A stretch of DNA of 64,000 nt from Nitrobium sp046350935 (GCA_046350935.1 JAXLZK010000012.1:1-64000), one strand, 5' to 3'; shown: positions 8,371-17,868, counted from the stretch's first letter. Notes: generated from the sequence alone by a model not told the origin. Made by a program: numbers and translations.

Positions 8371-9332
8371 TTCTTGAAGCGTCTCCTCTTCCTGTAGTGC
8401 TCGCGCTTTCTCTCCTGCTGCTGTTCAGCCGGGACCCCGCTGCCCGGTGAGGCGGAAGGGGCTGCAGGGGGCGCAGGGGCGGAAGAGGCCGCGGGAGGAG
8501 CGGGAACCGCAGGACGCGCGTTCGCTTCCCTGCCCCTCTCCCTGTCCCGTTCCCGGTGGCGCTCGGCGCCTTTTCCCTGCGGCGCATGCCTCCGCGGGCA
8601 TTCGGGCTTCGGCCGGGTGGTCGAAATCTTCTCCTCGACCGCCTCCAGGGGTGTTTCTTCGACTCCCATGGGGATCTCGTCGTCCGAGGCGATGCTCTCC
8701 AGGTCCCCTTCGTACTCGTAGCGGAGGCAGCACATGAGCCGGCTGCAGAGTCCCGAGAGCTTGCCCACATTGAGGACCAGCTCCTGTCTCTTCGCCATCT
8801 TGATCGAGACGGGATCGAAGGAGGTGAGGAAGGTGGTGCAGCAGAGCTCCCTGCCGCAGATCCCGAAACCGCCGAGGAGCTTCGCCTCATCCCGCACCCC
8901 GATCTGCCTCATTTCGATCCGGGTCCGGAAGCGTGCGGCCAGGTCCTTTACCAGCTCCCGGAAATCGATCCTGCCGTCCGCAGTGAAGTAAAAGATGATG
9001 CGCTTCCTGTCCAGGGTCGCCTCAGCCCCCACCAATTTCATGGGCAGGCCCCGCGCCATGATCCTTTCGAGGCAAAAAGCCCTGGCGTCCTTCTCGATCT
9101 TCTTGTTCTCCTCCTGCGCCTTCAGGTCCTCTTCGGTCACCAAACGCAGGACCTTCTTCAGCTCCCTTTCCGGGGCGTCGATGGAGCGCATCTCCCGCAC
9201 CGTCGTTCCGATGCTGAGACCGAAATCGGACTCCACCACCACGGAATCCCCTTCCTTTACCTTTAAGCCGTTTACTTCAAAATCGTAGATTTTCCCGCAC
9301 GGCTTGAACCGTATTCCGACTACATCCGGCAT
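8367..9332 (-). CDS. ricT: PSP1-domain protein RicT (YaaT)
   Basis: RicT homologue, an iron-sulfur-associated regulator of RNA processing and development in Bacillus and conserved widely between holB and metG. The PSP1 C-terminal domain is complete: LLGGFGICGRELCCTTFL and LCSRLMCCLRYEYE contain the conserved cysteines. The last roughly 80 residues are a low-complexity tail rich in Arg, Pro, Ala and Ser that looks disordered. I choose ATG at 9332 because it has GGAGG seven bases upstream and begins MPDVVGIRFKPCG. A longer frame begins 12 codons earlier without a ribosome site. Confidence 0.9.
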   Translation of the reverse strand: MPDVVGIRFKPCGKIYDFEVNGLKVKEGDSVVVESDFGLSIGTTVREMRSIDAPERELKKVLRLVTEEDLKAQEENKKIEKDARAFCLERIMARGLPMKLVGAEATLDRKRIIFYFTADGRIDFRELVKDLAARFRTRIEMRQIGVRDEAKLLGGFGICGRELCCTTFLTSFDPVSIKMAKRQELVLNVGKLSGLCSRLMCCLRYEYEGDLESIASDDEIPMGVEETPLEAVEEKISTTRPKPECPRRHAPQGKGAERHRERDRERGREANARPAVPAPPAASSAPAPPAAPSASPGSGVPAEQQQERKREHYRKRRRFKK

Positions 9333-9491
9333 GTATTTCCTCCGCATTCGCTCAGTGCAGACACGCACCTTTCACGGCTCATCAACCGGGGGCGGCGATG
9401 CAATTCCGTCCGCTCCCGCCTCCTGAAGCCTCCGGCACGGAGACCTTCCCACGGACCTGCTCCTCTTCAGACGTGGGCGCTGCGCCGTTGA

Positions 9492-10493
9492 TCAGGAGCG
9501 ATGAGCCGTCAGTGATCTCATTATCTGCGCGGCATAATTCCATGATATGGACTTGTTGAGATTAAAATCAAGGAGGGCGCGGAGCGAAAGCAGTTGACGG
9601 TAGGCCTCGAAGGCCGCCCTCAGGAGCCGGTCCGTCTGCCCGCCGGCCGGCCCACCTCCCCTCCCCTCCCCAGGGACCGCTGCGGGGAGAAAACCCTCCG
9701 GTTCCTCCCCGAACAAGAGGTCGGCTCCGCTCCCGGTCACCGCGAAAACCACCCTGTCCCGCAGAAAGAGGGTCGCCTGGTCCAGCCAGGACCTCATCGC
9801 GTTCTTATCCTCCCACACCTCCCGCGCGTCGCCCTGCACCATGCTGTGGAGCAGCTTCAGGAACCACGCCCGCTCCTCAGCAAGGTCCCCGGAGAGCGCA
9901 AGCCCGGGTCTCCCCATGGAGAGCCTGAGAACGGCATCGAGGGCGCCGCCCTCCACCGCACCGGAAAGCACCCTCCTGCACTCCTCATCGGAAAGAGGAT
10001 AGAACCGGACACTAGTGCACCGCGAGCGGATGGTGTCCGGAAGGCCGTCGGGATTGGAGGCGACGAGGAGGAGAAGGCTGTCGCGGGGAGGCTCTTCGAG
10101 GGTCTTGAGAAAGGCATTGGCCGCATTGAGGTTCATCGCGTCGGCATCATCGATAATGACCACCTTTCTCCTGCCCTCGAAGGGCTTCAGGGAAAGGGCC
10201 TCCTCCAGCCTGCGTATCGCGTCTATCCTGATTTCCCCGTCTTCGGGAAGCAGGGTGATGACATCAGGGTGCGCGCCGGCATCGGTCTTCCTGCACGAAG
10301 CGCAGCGGTCGCAGCAGTCGTCCTCCACCGGGCTCAGGCAGTTGACGGCCTTCGCGTAATTGACCGCGGCGCGCATCTTCCCGATCCCCGTATCGCCGGA
10401 CAAAAGCACGGCGGAAGGGACCCGGCCCCTCCTGAGGGTTCCGAAGAGGATCCGCAGCGCCTTTTCCTGCCCTATGATATCCAGCAGGGCCAT
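9492..10493 (-). CDS. holB: DNA polymerase III subunit delta prime
   Basis: Clamp-loader subunit with an AAA+ fold. The 333-aa protein has a P-loop-like SGDTGIGK (residues 31-38), a four-cysteine zinc module (CCDRCASC and neighbours, about 59-66), DDADAMN at the Walker B position and the SRC motif (RSRCTS, about 157-162). Its ATG directly abuts the tmk TAA, so the two are coupled. A gap of 159 bases separates it from ricT. Confidence 0.95.
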   Translation of the reverse strand: MALLDIIGQEKALRILFGTLRRGRVPSAVLLSGDTGIGKMRAAVNYAKAVNCLSPVEDDCCDRCASCRKTDAGAHPDVITLLPEDGEIRIDAIRRLEEALSLKPFEGRRKVVIIDDADAMNLNAANAFLKTLEEPPRDSLLLLVASNPDGLPDTIRSRCTSVRFYPLSDEECRRVLSGAVEGGALDAVLRLSMGRPGLALSGDLAEERAWFLKLLHSMVQGDAREVWEDKNAMRSWLDQATLFLRDRVVFAVTGSGADLLFGEEPEGFLPAAVPGEGRGGGPAGGQTDRLLRAAFEAYRQLLSLRALLDFNLNKSISWNYAAQIMRSLTAHRS

Positions 10494-11150
10494 TTATCCG
10501 GGAGCCCCACTCCCGGTGCGGCTCCGCATCTCTTCAGCAACGAGCTCCCCTACGCGGGCGCTCACCTCTTCGGGGGGCAGCGACGCATCCACGATCCTGA
10601 TACGCCGCGGCTCCGCACCGGCGATCCGGAGGTATCCCTCCCGCACCTTCCGGTGGAACGCGAGGTCCTCCAGCTCGAACCTGTCGATCTTATTGATTTG
10701 TTTATTGCGCCGCAGCCCCGCTTCCGGATCGAGGTCGAGGAGGATGGTGATGTCCGGCATCACCCCGCCGGCAGCGACGGCATCGATGGCTTCGACCAGC
10801 GCCGCGTCGATCCCCCGCGCATAGCACTGGTAGGCAACGGTCGAGTCGGTATACCGGTCGGTGATGACGATCTTCCCCTGCTCCAGGGAGGGCACGATCT
10901 TCTCGGCCAGATGCTGCGCCCGCGCGGCGTTGTAGAGGAGCAGCTCCGTAAGAGAAGACATTTCCCGATGCTCGGGCAGAAGGAGAATATCCCTGATGCG
11001 GCTCCCGATAACGGTCCCCCCCGGCTCGAACGTCAGAACGACCGCGCGCCCCTCCGCCGACAGGCGCTCTGCCAGGAGCCGGGCCTGCGTCGTTTTGCCG
11101 GAGCCCTCGATTCCTTCAAATGATATGAAAGTGCCTGTCCGTCTTTTCAT
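10494..11150 (-). CDS. tmk: Thymidylate kinase
   Basis: Phosphorylates dTMP to dTDP. The 218-aa protein has the P-loop FEGIEGSGKTTQARLL (residues 9-24), the FEPGGT motif in the DRX/DPGG region, and TDRYTDSTVAYQ (about 116-127). The last 15 or so residues are a Gly/Ser-rich tail. It starts the tmk-holB-ricT-metG group, 44 bases after the MetE-like gene on the same strand. Confidence 0.97.
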   Translation of the reverse strand: MKRRTGTFISFEGIEGSGKTTQARLLAERLSAEGRAVVLTFEPGGTVIGSRIRDILLLPEHREMSSLTELLLYNAARAQHLAEKIVPSLEQGKIVITDRYTDSTVAYQCYARGIDAALVEAIDAVAAGGVMPDITILLDLDPEAGLRRNKQINKIDRFELEDLAFHRKVREGYLRIAGAEPRRIRIVDASLPPEEVSARVGELVAEEMRSRTGSGAPG

Positions 11151-11194
11151 TCGTCGCTCAAAAGGTGAGGAGGGAGAGGAGACGTGCCCCGCCG

Positions 11195-12214
11195 CTATCC
11201 CATCGCCTCTTTCAGCCGCATCAGCACCTGGAAGATCTTCGTGGTCTCCTCGACGCTCCGGGAGCCGGTGCCGCAGGACGGCGTCAGGAGGATGCGCGAC
11301 CGCACCAGCTCGGAGGGCACCTGACCGCCCAGCTTGCCGAGATTCCTCTGGAGCAGAGCGGCGACCTGCCGCTCGCCCACCGAGGCGATGCTGTCGGAGG
11401 TCGGGACAATGCCCCAGGCGAGGTAGCCCCCGTCGAGGAGAAACCGGGAGACCTCTTCGGGGTAGAGGGCAAGGGAGCCGAAATATTCGAAGGCGTCGAA
11501 ATTGACGACCTGGACGCCGCTCTTCATCACCAGGGGCCAGTCCGCCCTCCCGCAGCAGTGGATGCCCGGGACGCCCCCGGCTTCCCTGACGGCGGACGCC
11601 ATGTCCTGCAGGAGGCGCAGCGCTTCCTCCGTGTCCACTCCCAGATAGGCGGAGCTCCCCAGCGCCGAAAGGATGGGCTCGTCGATAAAAATAATGACCG
11701 TGTCCGCATGCTGCCGCAGCATATCGATCTGCCAGCGCACCTTTGCCTTGAGCAGCATGGAAGAGACCTCCCGCAGCTCCTCGTCGAAGAAAACGAACCG
11801 TCCGCAGTTGTCCTTCAGCCCCAGCGTGAAGGTCAGGGGGCCGGTCACATGCCCCTTGAGGGCGGGGAACCTCCTTCCCTTTATCTTCTTCAGAAAGGCG
11901 TGGAGCCCCGCGGCATAGTCCTGGGAAATCGCGATCCGCGCCGTGTCCGTGCAGGCCTCGTAGAACCGGTCAAGCTCGTCGCTCGCGTCCCGCATGAGCC
12001 ACACCACCTCGTCCGCCTCGTTCACCTTGAGGAAGGGCATGCCCTCTGAATACTGGAGGAGCATGGATTCCTTGAAGGAAACCTTCGGCAGCTGCGGCCA
12101 GAAGGGGATATCCACGGACCGGAGCACCAGCTCACAGGCGTCCTCGGCGCGCATATGGGGAAGGCTCCCGATCCCTGTAGTGGAGAAAGGTTTGATTTCA
12201 GTCATATCAGGCAT
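11195..12214 (-). CDS. UROD/MetE-like TIM-barrel protein
   Basis: A 339-aa protein of the uroporphyrinogen decarboxylase / cobalamin-independent methionine synthase superfamily. The start TTGIGSLPH and the motifs GHVTGPLTFTLG, FIDEPIL, HCCGRADW and TPSCGTGS suit a metal-binding methyltransferase-type barrel, with His-Cys and a later Cys as candidate zinc ligands. The substrate is unknown. A corrinoid-linked or thiol methyl transfer is possible, as for other proteins of this fold. ATG 12214 or 12205 are the likely starts. Neither has a Shine-Dalgarno site, and a TATAAT box lies only 7 bases upstream of 12214. Confidence 0.8.
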   Translation of the reverse strand: MPDMTEIKPFSTTGIGSLPHMRAEDACELVLRSVDIPFWPQLPKVSFKESMLLQYSEGMPFLKVNEADEVVWLMRDASDELDRFYEACTDTARIAISQDYAAGLHAFLKKIKGRRFPALKGHVTGPLTFTLGLKDNCGRFVFFDEELREVSSMLLKAKVRWQIDMLRQHADTVIIFIDEPILSALGSSAYLGVDTEEALRLLQDMASAVREAGGVPGIHCCGRADWPLVMKSGVQVVNFDAFEYFGSLALYPEEVSRFLLDGGYLAWGIVPTSDSIASVGERQVAALLQRNLGKLGGQVPSELVRSRILLTPSCGTGSRSVEETTKIFQVLMRLKEAMG

Positions 12215-12227
12215 AGTTTTTATTATA
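12215..12227 (-). promoter_or_regulatory. Possible -10 box giving a leaderless MetE-like mRNA
   Basis: On the minus strand TATAAT (12222-12227) is followed by 7 bases and then the ATG at 12214. Transcription would start at or next to the ATG. No convincing -35 is seen at 17 bases, so the assignment is tentative. Confidence 0.35.
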
Positions 12228-12321
12228 GCAAATGAGAAAACGAAAAAGGTAAAATACGGCGCCGTACGGCAGGCGCAGCAAGAGGGCGTTTCAACAGGGA
12301 AAAGGAGGAGGAGAAGGCATC

Positions 12322-13080
12322 GTGGCACGCAGTATCCTGCTTTTCCTCCTGTTTGGGCTCCTGCTCGTCCGGCTGCTCGCTGCGGGACCTGCCTCCTGTC
12401 TCACCCCCGAAGAGCTCGGCTCTCTCCAGACAACCCTGAAAAACAGCCCCGTGGGGGAGAAAATCGCCCTCCTTGCCGAAAAATTCGTCGGCACCCCCTA
12501 TGATCCCGACCCGCAGGGGACCTATGTCACCCGGGAGGCGGTCGTGGCGGACGACAGGGTGGACTGCATGTACCTGGTCTTCAGAGTGGTGGAGCTGGCC
12601 CTGAGCAGCACCCCTGAGGAGGCGGTCGCGGTGGCGCTGGACAAGCGCTTCCCTGCGGCAGGCATCCTCGCGGAGGGCCGGGTGCGCAATTACGCAGACC
12701 GCTTCCGGTACGGCGAAGACATGATCGAAAGCGGCAAATGGGGGAAGGATATCACGGCGGAGATCGGCAGGACGGTCCGCGTCAGAAAAGTGCGGGACGG
12801 CGGCTCCGCAGACGTCCTCCTCCCCCGGGAGCTCCTCGGCGGAATGGAGAAGCTGCGGAACGGCGACATCCTCTTTTTCACCAAAGCCCCGGGAAAGGAG
12901 AAGGCAGGGGAGCTGGTGGGGCATCTCGGCATCATCGCAACGGAAAAGCTCCCTCGCCCCGAGGTTTATTTGATACACGCAAGCGGGGAAAAAGGCAAAG
13001 GAGGCAGGGTAAAGAAAGTCTCACTGAAAGAGTATCTCAGGAGAATGCCCTTTGCCGGGGTGAAGATAACACGCTTCTGA
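12322..13080 (+). CDS. Exported NlpC/P60-like (DUF1460-type) putative cell-wall amidase
   Basis: A 252-aa protein with a signal peptide (residues 1-21) that is probably exported. The mature part has an NlpC/P60-like layout: DRVDCMYLVFRVVELAL supplies the candidate catalytic Cys (about residue 75), and VGHLGIIA (about 201-208) with a later IHASG supplies the His region. It resembles DUF1460-type peptidoglycan amidases, but the family call is by motif only. The start is GTG 12322, preceded by AAAGGAGGAG. It is divergent from the MetE-like gene. Confidence 0.65.
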   Translation: MARSILLFLLFGLLLVRLLAAGPASCLTPEELGSLQTTLKNSPVGEKIALLAEKFVGTPYDPDPQGTYVTREAVVADDRVDCMYLVFRVVELALSSTPEEAVAVALDKRFPAAGILAEGRVRNYADRFRYGEDMIESGKWGKDITAEIGRTVRVRKVRDGGSADVLLPRELLGGMEKLRNGDILFFTKAPGKEKAGELVGHLGIIATEKLPRPEVYLIHASGEKGKGGRVKKVSLKEYLRRMPFAGVKITRF

Positions 13081-13085
13081 CCGTC

Positions 13086-13289
13086 TCACCTTTTTGTGAG
13101 GATTTCCGGGTACTGTGTCTTGAATTCGGGGTGCACCCGCCCCAGAAAGATTTTCAGCGCCTTCAGTTCCGTCTTCAGATCGTCCATTTCCCTCAGGGAC
13201 GTCTCCAGCGTGATCACTTTATCGGCAACGGTCTTCAGCTCCTTTTCCAGGAGATCCATACGGTCCCGTAAAAGATTGATATCTTTCAT
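13086..13289 (-). CDS. Small coiled-coil protein
   Basis: A 67-aa protein dominated by heptad-like helix (residues 5-50, LLRDRMDLLEKELKTVADKV), so probably a short coiled coil. There is no family match that I know. ATG 13289 has GGGGAG about 7 bases upstream. It lies 12 bases after the 30-aa ribosome-type gene and is convergent with the amidase-like gene, whose stop is 5 bases away. Confidence 0.7.
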   Translation of the reverse strand: MKDINLLRDRMDLLEKELKTVADKVITLETSLREMDDLKTELKALKIFLGRVHPEFKTQYPEILTKR

Positions 13290-13301
13290 CGGCAGCTCCC
13301 C

Positions 13302-13394
13302 TTATTTCCTCCGCTGAGACCTGGTCTGTTTGCGAAGTTTCTTGTGTTTGTGTTTGCGCATCTTCTTCTTGCGCCACTTGACGACGTTCCCCAC
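13302..13394 (-). CDS. AURKAIP1/COX24-domain small basic protein
   Basis: A 30-aa, very basic peptide that reads GNVVKWRKKKMRKHKHKKL in its first 20 residues after GTG, then a QTRSQRRK tail. This is the pattern of the AURKAIP1/COX24 C-terminal domain (COX24_C), found in mitochondrial ribosomal proteins and as a stand-alone tiny gene in many bacteria, where it is probably ribosome-associated. GTG 13394 has GGAGGTGAT directly upstream at a good spacing. It is easily missed because of its length. It lies between the large activase gene and the coiled-coil gene. Confidence 0.85.
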   Translation of the reverse strand: MGNVVKWRKKKMRKHKHKKLRKQTRSQRRK

Positions 13395-13430
13395 ACCATC
13401 ACCTCCTTCGTAAAAATTAGCCCTTCTCGC

Positions 13431-16400
13431 CTACTTATTCGTCACCGTCTCCATGAACGCTTCCAACTGCAGCATGGTGGCGGGAGATTCCGTTCCGTCG
13501 AACGGGATGCTGATACAGGGGATGCCGTACTCCTTGCTCACCCTCTTCAGCAGCGCGGTCACAATGGTCCCCGGCATGCACCCGAAAGGCATCGTGTTGA
13601 TGATGCCCGCGGCCCCCTGCTCGATGAAGTCGACCGTCTTGCCCATGCTCAGCACCGTCTCCCCTTCGAAGGAGTCGGGCACATACGGCGAGGCCTTTTT
13701 GAGGGTCTCTTCAGTGGTGGGCTCGCGCAGGGTCTTGAGGAAGCCCTTGAAATGCTTTCCGTATTTATGCTCTACCCTTCTCTGCAGGAACCTCTTCACA
13801 AAGATATTCATCATATCAGACCTGTTCTTTTTTATCAAGGCCTTCCTCAACGCCATCGTATTCACATAATATACCCATTCTTCAATAGGTGCAAGCCATA
13901 CCTCGCCGCCGAGGGACTCGATCTTCTTCACCAGATCCTCGTTGGAGAACTGGTGGCACCGCACGAATATCTCGCCGACGATGCCCACCAGCGGACGCCT
14001 CTCCTCAGTGCGGGAGAGCGCGCTGAAATCCTTCCGCATCCCTTCCAGGACCGACTCCATGGCGCCGTTCCTCGACTGCAGGGCGAGGCCTATCTTCTCG
14101 TGGTATGCCCGGTACAGGGCTTCCGCATCCCCCGCGTTTTTCTCGTAGGGCCGCGTCTCGTGGAGGCACTTCGTCAGGAGCTCGTAGGCGATGATGCCTT
14201 TCCACGCCGTCATGGAAAATTCGCTGCCCGCGACGCCGAGGTCCTGGTAGAACTCCACATCCTGGTTGGGGGCGAAAATGGGGACCTCCTCCAGCCCGAT
14301 CTTCTTGAGGACCAGCCGGTGGGAGACGTTATACTGTCCGAACCGGCAGGGGCCGCTGCCCGAGGGCATGAAGAAGGCGGATTTCGCCGGATCGAAGTCC
14401 GGGGAGTTGACCTTCTTGAGCATATCGCCGGTGGTGACCAGATAGGGATAGCATTCCTTCCCCGAAACATGCCTTCTGCCCCGGTCCACGGAGTCCCTGT
14501 CCGACGGCGGCAACACTTCCGCGGTGATGCCGCAGCGCTCGAAAGCCGCCTTGAGGGCGAAGGCGTGGTCCGCCATCCGGGGGATGTAAACTGTCCTCTC
14601 CTTCAGCGGAGAGCTCCCGTTCCCTCGGGTCAGCGGCACAGAGACGAGCAGGTCCCGCTCTCCTCCGCCCCCCGTCTTTCCGGCCTCCGTCGCCCCCGCA
14701 CGCCCGCGCTGCTGCCCGATACTGTCGAGAAACGCCTCGCACCGCGTCACGGCGCCTGCGTCCGCGCTGTGCTCGTCGATCTCGATATGCAGGAAGGGCT
14801 TCCCCTTCATCTCCTCATTGAAGAATTTCAGGATAAAGGAGTCCGGGCCGCACGAGAAACTGCCGATATAGATCGCATAGAGCTCCGGTGTGTCCCTGAT
14901 GATCCGCGCCGCCTGCAGGATCCTCCTGCCCGACCTCCAGTACATGTTCCATGCGTCGTGCACTTCCCTCTCCCCCAGCGGCAGCATGTCCATGGGAAGG
15001 GAAAACACGTCGATGGCGGCGAGCTTGCGGGGGATGTCCAGGTTCATGCTCGAATCGAAGGAGTTATAGGCCCTCCCCACGACCACCACCGCCGGAGAGT
15101 GCTGCCGCACCGCCTGCTCCAGGGCTTCCCGCCCCCTCTCGCGGACCGCCAGGGAAAAGCCGTCCTGGGCAGCCTGGGCCTTTTCCATCGCCCGTACGAT
15201 AGCCTTCCTGCCGATCCCGTAGCTGCCGAAGGCCCGCTGCAGCTCCTTTGCGAGGTGCTCCGGCCCCCGGCTCAGGTCTACCACGGGGGAGACCATCCGC
15301 ACCCCCTTGATCGCGGCCGTCGCGAGATACGGGATGGTCTGCGTGTACGGGCAGGCGAGCCCGCCCGAGCCGTTCCCGCCGTTGCCCCCGGTCCCGGTAT
15401 TGACAAAGCTGGGGAGGAAGACCGCCTCGACGCCCGCATCGGTGAGGTATTTTATATGGCCATGCGCGACCTTCACCGGGAAACAGGCCTCGGAGAGGAC
15501 GTTCTCCACCCCGAGGGTGACGATCTGCCGGTTCGTCTTCGGGGAGACTTCGACGGCAAAGCCCAGCTCCCAGAGAAGCGTCGACCAGTAGGGAAGATAG
15601 TCGTGCATGAAGAAAATATACGGGATCCCGAGCGGGATGCGCGACGCCCCGCGGACGGAAGACGGAGCGCCCCCCGCATTCTCCCCTCTCTCCGCCGGGG
15701 AGAATCTGTTCAGGTACTCCCGATGCTCCTTCCAGAGCATCTCCTCCCTGAAGGCGAAGAGGTCGGGAGGCGCCGTCTCACGAGAGCGGCGCACGTCGTA
15801 CTTTTCGCAGCGCCCCCCGTAGAAGAGGTATCCCTCCTCGCCCTCGACTTTCACCCTGTTGATTTCGCACACGTTCGGACAGCTCTTGCACGCGAAAGAG
15901 CTGATTGCATAGGGTCTCTTCGACATCTCGAACCCCTTGAAGGCGGTAGCGCGCACCGGGGGGACAGGAGAGCCGGCAGCGGATTCCGCCGCAGTTTTGG
16001 CCCCGTTCCCGGGAACCGGCAGCAGGGCATGGCCGGTCATATGCCGCATCGCGATGAGGGCCATGCCGAGGGCGCCCGTGACATCGTGGTGAGGCGGGAC
16101 CGTGATCTTCCTGCCCAGGTATTCCTCGAAGGCGGCCACCACCGCCTTGTTGAAGGCCACGCCTCCCTGGAAGAAGACGCGCCGGCCGACAGGCTTCGCC
16201 GCCACCACCCTGTTGATATAGTTCTGCACGATTGAATAGGCGAGCCCCGCAAGGAGATTATCCTTCTCAACGCCCTTCTGGAGGTTCGCCATCAGGGAGT
16301 TTTCCATGAAGACCGTGCAGCGCTCGCCCAGCCTGCAGGGCTGGGGGGCGCGGAAGGCGGACCGGGCGAACTCCTCCTTCACGGAGATATCGAGCTTCTC

Positions 16401-17792
16401 CGCCTGCTCCTCGATAAAGGAGCCGGTCCCCGCGGCACAGGCCTTGTTCATTTCGAAATCGACGATCACGCCGTCGCGGAGCGAAATATACTTCGAGTCC
16501 TGCCCCCCGATCTCGAAAATGGTGTCCACCCCGGGGTCGATGAAGATCGCGGCGGTGGCCTGGGCGGTGATCTCGTTCTTCACGATATCGGCCCCCACGT
16601 AATCCGCGATCATATACCTGCCCGATCCGGTGGTCCCCACCCCCGCTATCTCGACCCTGTCTCCCACTTCCGCGTGGATCTCTTCGAGGCCCTGCCGCAC
16701 CGCATCGATAGGCCGCCCAGCGGTCATGAGATAGCGCTTGGCAAGGAGGTTCCCGCTGCCGTCGATCACCGCGAGATTGGTGCTGATCGAGCCGATGTCG
16801 ATGCCGAGATAGGCAGGGATGCGCGAGAGGGCCGGAGCCGCTGGTGCGGACACGGCGCAGGTCGCGTCCCCGCGCGCCCCCGCCGCCGCGAGCAGGGGGC
16901 TGCAGCCCTTGCCGTGGCGTGCGAGGAAGTCCTCCCTGTCCGAAGCAAGGGCGGCATATCCCTCCTCCTCCGGCTGGAGCGTGGAGCAGGCGGCCTCCAG
17001 CGCCGCCGGATCGAAGGCGACGGCCAGCCCCTCCTCTCTTCCTTTCAGGGCCGCACCCAGCGCCCCCATCAGGGCGAAGTCCTCAGGAATGAGCAGCTCC
17101 TGCAGCTCGAACACCTCACGGAACGCCCGCGCCATACCCTTGTTGGCGGCAACACCCCCCTGGAAAGAGACCGGGAGATGCAGCTCCCTTCCCCGGGCGA
17201 TGGTGCCCTTGAAGTTCCTCGCCACGGCAAAACAGAGCCCGGCGACGATATCCTCCACCGGGGTCGCGATCTGCTGGAGGTGGATCATGTCCGACTTGGC
17301 GAAAACGCTGCACCTTCCCGCTATCTTGGAGGGCCTGTTCGAGCGCTCCGCCATGTCGCCGAACTCCTCGATGCTGAGCCGGAGCCGCTCCGCCTGCTGC
17401 TCCAGGAAAGACCCGGTCCCCGCGGCACAGACGGAGTTCATGGAGAAGTCCTTCACCTTCCCCTCGTCAAGAAGGATCAGCTTCGAGTCCTCGCCCCCGA
17501 GCTCGATGACGGTCCTCACCTGGGGGTAAAGCTTCTTGACTGAATACGATTGCGCCACCACTTCGTTGACGGGCCTGACCCCCAGGGCGGCGGCAAGCAC
17601 CCGCGTCGCAGAGCCGGTGAGGGTGAGGACGCTCTCGGGCCAGCGCTCCTTTATTTCTTTGAGAAGCTGCAGGGAGACGCGGATGGGATGCCCGTAATGC
17701 CTCCGGTACTGCCCTTCTTTCTTCCCGCCGTTTTCATCGAGAACCACTATCTTTACCGCAACCGACCCCGCGTCCAAACCGACGAAATGCAT
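13431..17792 (-). CDS. Giant BcrA/BadF-type activase fused to dehydratase-like (DUF2229) domains
   Basis: A 1453-aa protein. Residues 1-270 and about 325-590 are two ASKHA-type activase domains: VGLDAGSVAVKIVVL, LGIDIGSISTNLAVI, two GTGSF motifs and two cysteine sites (CSVFAKSD, CTVFMENS) of the kind that hold the bridging 4Fe-4S cluster in 2-hydroxyacyl-CoA dehydratase activators. The remainder has a Cys-rich start (CKSCPNVCEINRV) and DUF2229/HgdB-like regions (YIFFMHDYLPYWSTLL, SEACFPVKVAHGH). The family is widespread in anaerobes; the substrate of this fused form is not known. ATP-driven low-potential electron transfer to the dehydratase-like part is the reasonable inference. The promoter is at 17840-17868. 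Confidence 0.9.
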   Translation of the reverse strand: MHFVGLDAGSVAVKIVVLDENGGKKEGQYRRHYGHPIRVSLQLLKEIKERWPESVLTLTGSATRVLAAALGVRPVNEVVAQSYSVKKLYPQVRTVIELGGEDSKLILLDEGKVKDFSMNSVCAAGTGSFLEQQAERLRLSIEEFGDMAERSNRPSKIAGRCSVFAKSDMIHLQQIATPVEDIVAGLCFAVARNFKGTIARGRELHLPVSFQGGVAANKGMARAFREVFELQELLIPEDFALMGALGAALKGREEGLAVAFDPAALEAACSTLQPEEEGYAALASDREDFLARHGKGCSPLLAAAGARGDATCAVSAPAAPALSRIPAYLGIDIGSISTNLAVIDGSGNLLAKRYLMTAGRPIDAVRQGLEEIHAEVGDRVEIAGVGTTGSGRYMIADYVGADIVKNEITAQATAAIFIDPGVDTIFEIGGQDSKYISLRDGVIVDFEMNKACAAGTGSFIEEQAEKLDISVKEEFARSAFRAPQPCRLGERCTVFMENSLMANLQKGVEKDNLLAGLAYSIVQNYINRVVAAKPVGRRVFFQGGVAFNKAVVAAFEEYLGRKITVPPHHDVTGALGMALIAMRHMTGHALLPVPGNGAKTAAESAAGSPVPPVRATAFKGFEMSKRPYAISSFACKSCPNVCEINRVKVEGEEGYLFYGGRCEKYDVRRSRETAPPDLFAFREEMLWKEHREYLNRFSPAERGENAGGAPSSVRGASRIPLGIPYIFFMHDYLPYWSTLLWELGFAVEVSPKTNRQIVTLGVENVLSEACFPVKVAHGHIKYLTDAGVEAVFLPSFVNTGTGGNGGNGSGGLACPYTQTIPYLATAAIKGVRMVSPVVDLSRGPEHLAKELQRAFGSYGIGRKAIVRAMEKAQAAQDGFSLAVRERGREALEQAVRQHSPAVVVVGRAYNSFDSSMNLDIPRKLAAIDVFSLPMDMLPLGEREVHDAWNMYWRSGRRILQAARIIRDTPELYAIYIGSFSCGPDSFILKFFNEEMKGKPFLHIEIDEHSADAGAVTRCEAFLDSIGQQRGRAGATEAGKTGGGGERDLLVSVPLTRGNGSSPLKERTVYIPRMADHAFALKAAFERCGITAEVLPPSDRDSVDRGRRHVSGKECYPYLVTTGDMLKKVNSPDFDPAKSAFFMPSGSGPCRFGQYNVSHRLVLKKIGLEEVPIFAPNQDVEFYQDLGVAGSEFSMTAWKGIIAYELLTKCLHETRPYEKNAGDAEALYRAYHEKIGLALQSRNGAMESVLEGMRKDFSALSRTEERRPLVGIVGEIFVRCHQFSNEDLVKKIESLGGEVWLAPIEEWVYYVNTMALRKALIKKNRSDMMNIFVKRFLQRRVEHKYGKHFKGFLKTLREPTTEETLKKASPYVPDSFEGETVLSMGKTVDFIEQGAAGIINTMPFGCMPGTIVTALLKRVSKEYGIPCISIPFDGTESPATMLQLEAFMETVTNK

Positions 17793-17839
17793 AGACTCCT
17801 CCCCGGGAAAACACCTGAATAGTAATTAAAGATGGTTCA

Positions 17840-17868
17840 AATATAACAATAAATGCCTGTAGAGTCAA
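17840..17868 (-). promoter_or_regulatory. Sigma-70-type promoter for the giant activase
   Basis: Minus strand: TTGACT (17863-17868), 17-base spacer, TATATT (17840-17845). It lies about 48 bases upstream of the ATG at 17792, which also has GGGGAGGAG as ribosome site. Confidence 0.75.

Noticed and set aside
13344..16235. 963-codon plus-strand open frame
   Set aside because: Antisense to the activase gene, no ribosome site, no domain resemblance, His/Arg/Pro-rich shadow composition.
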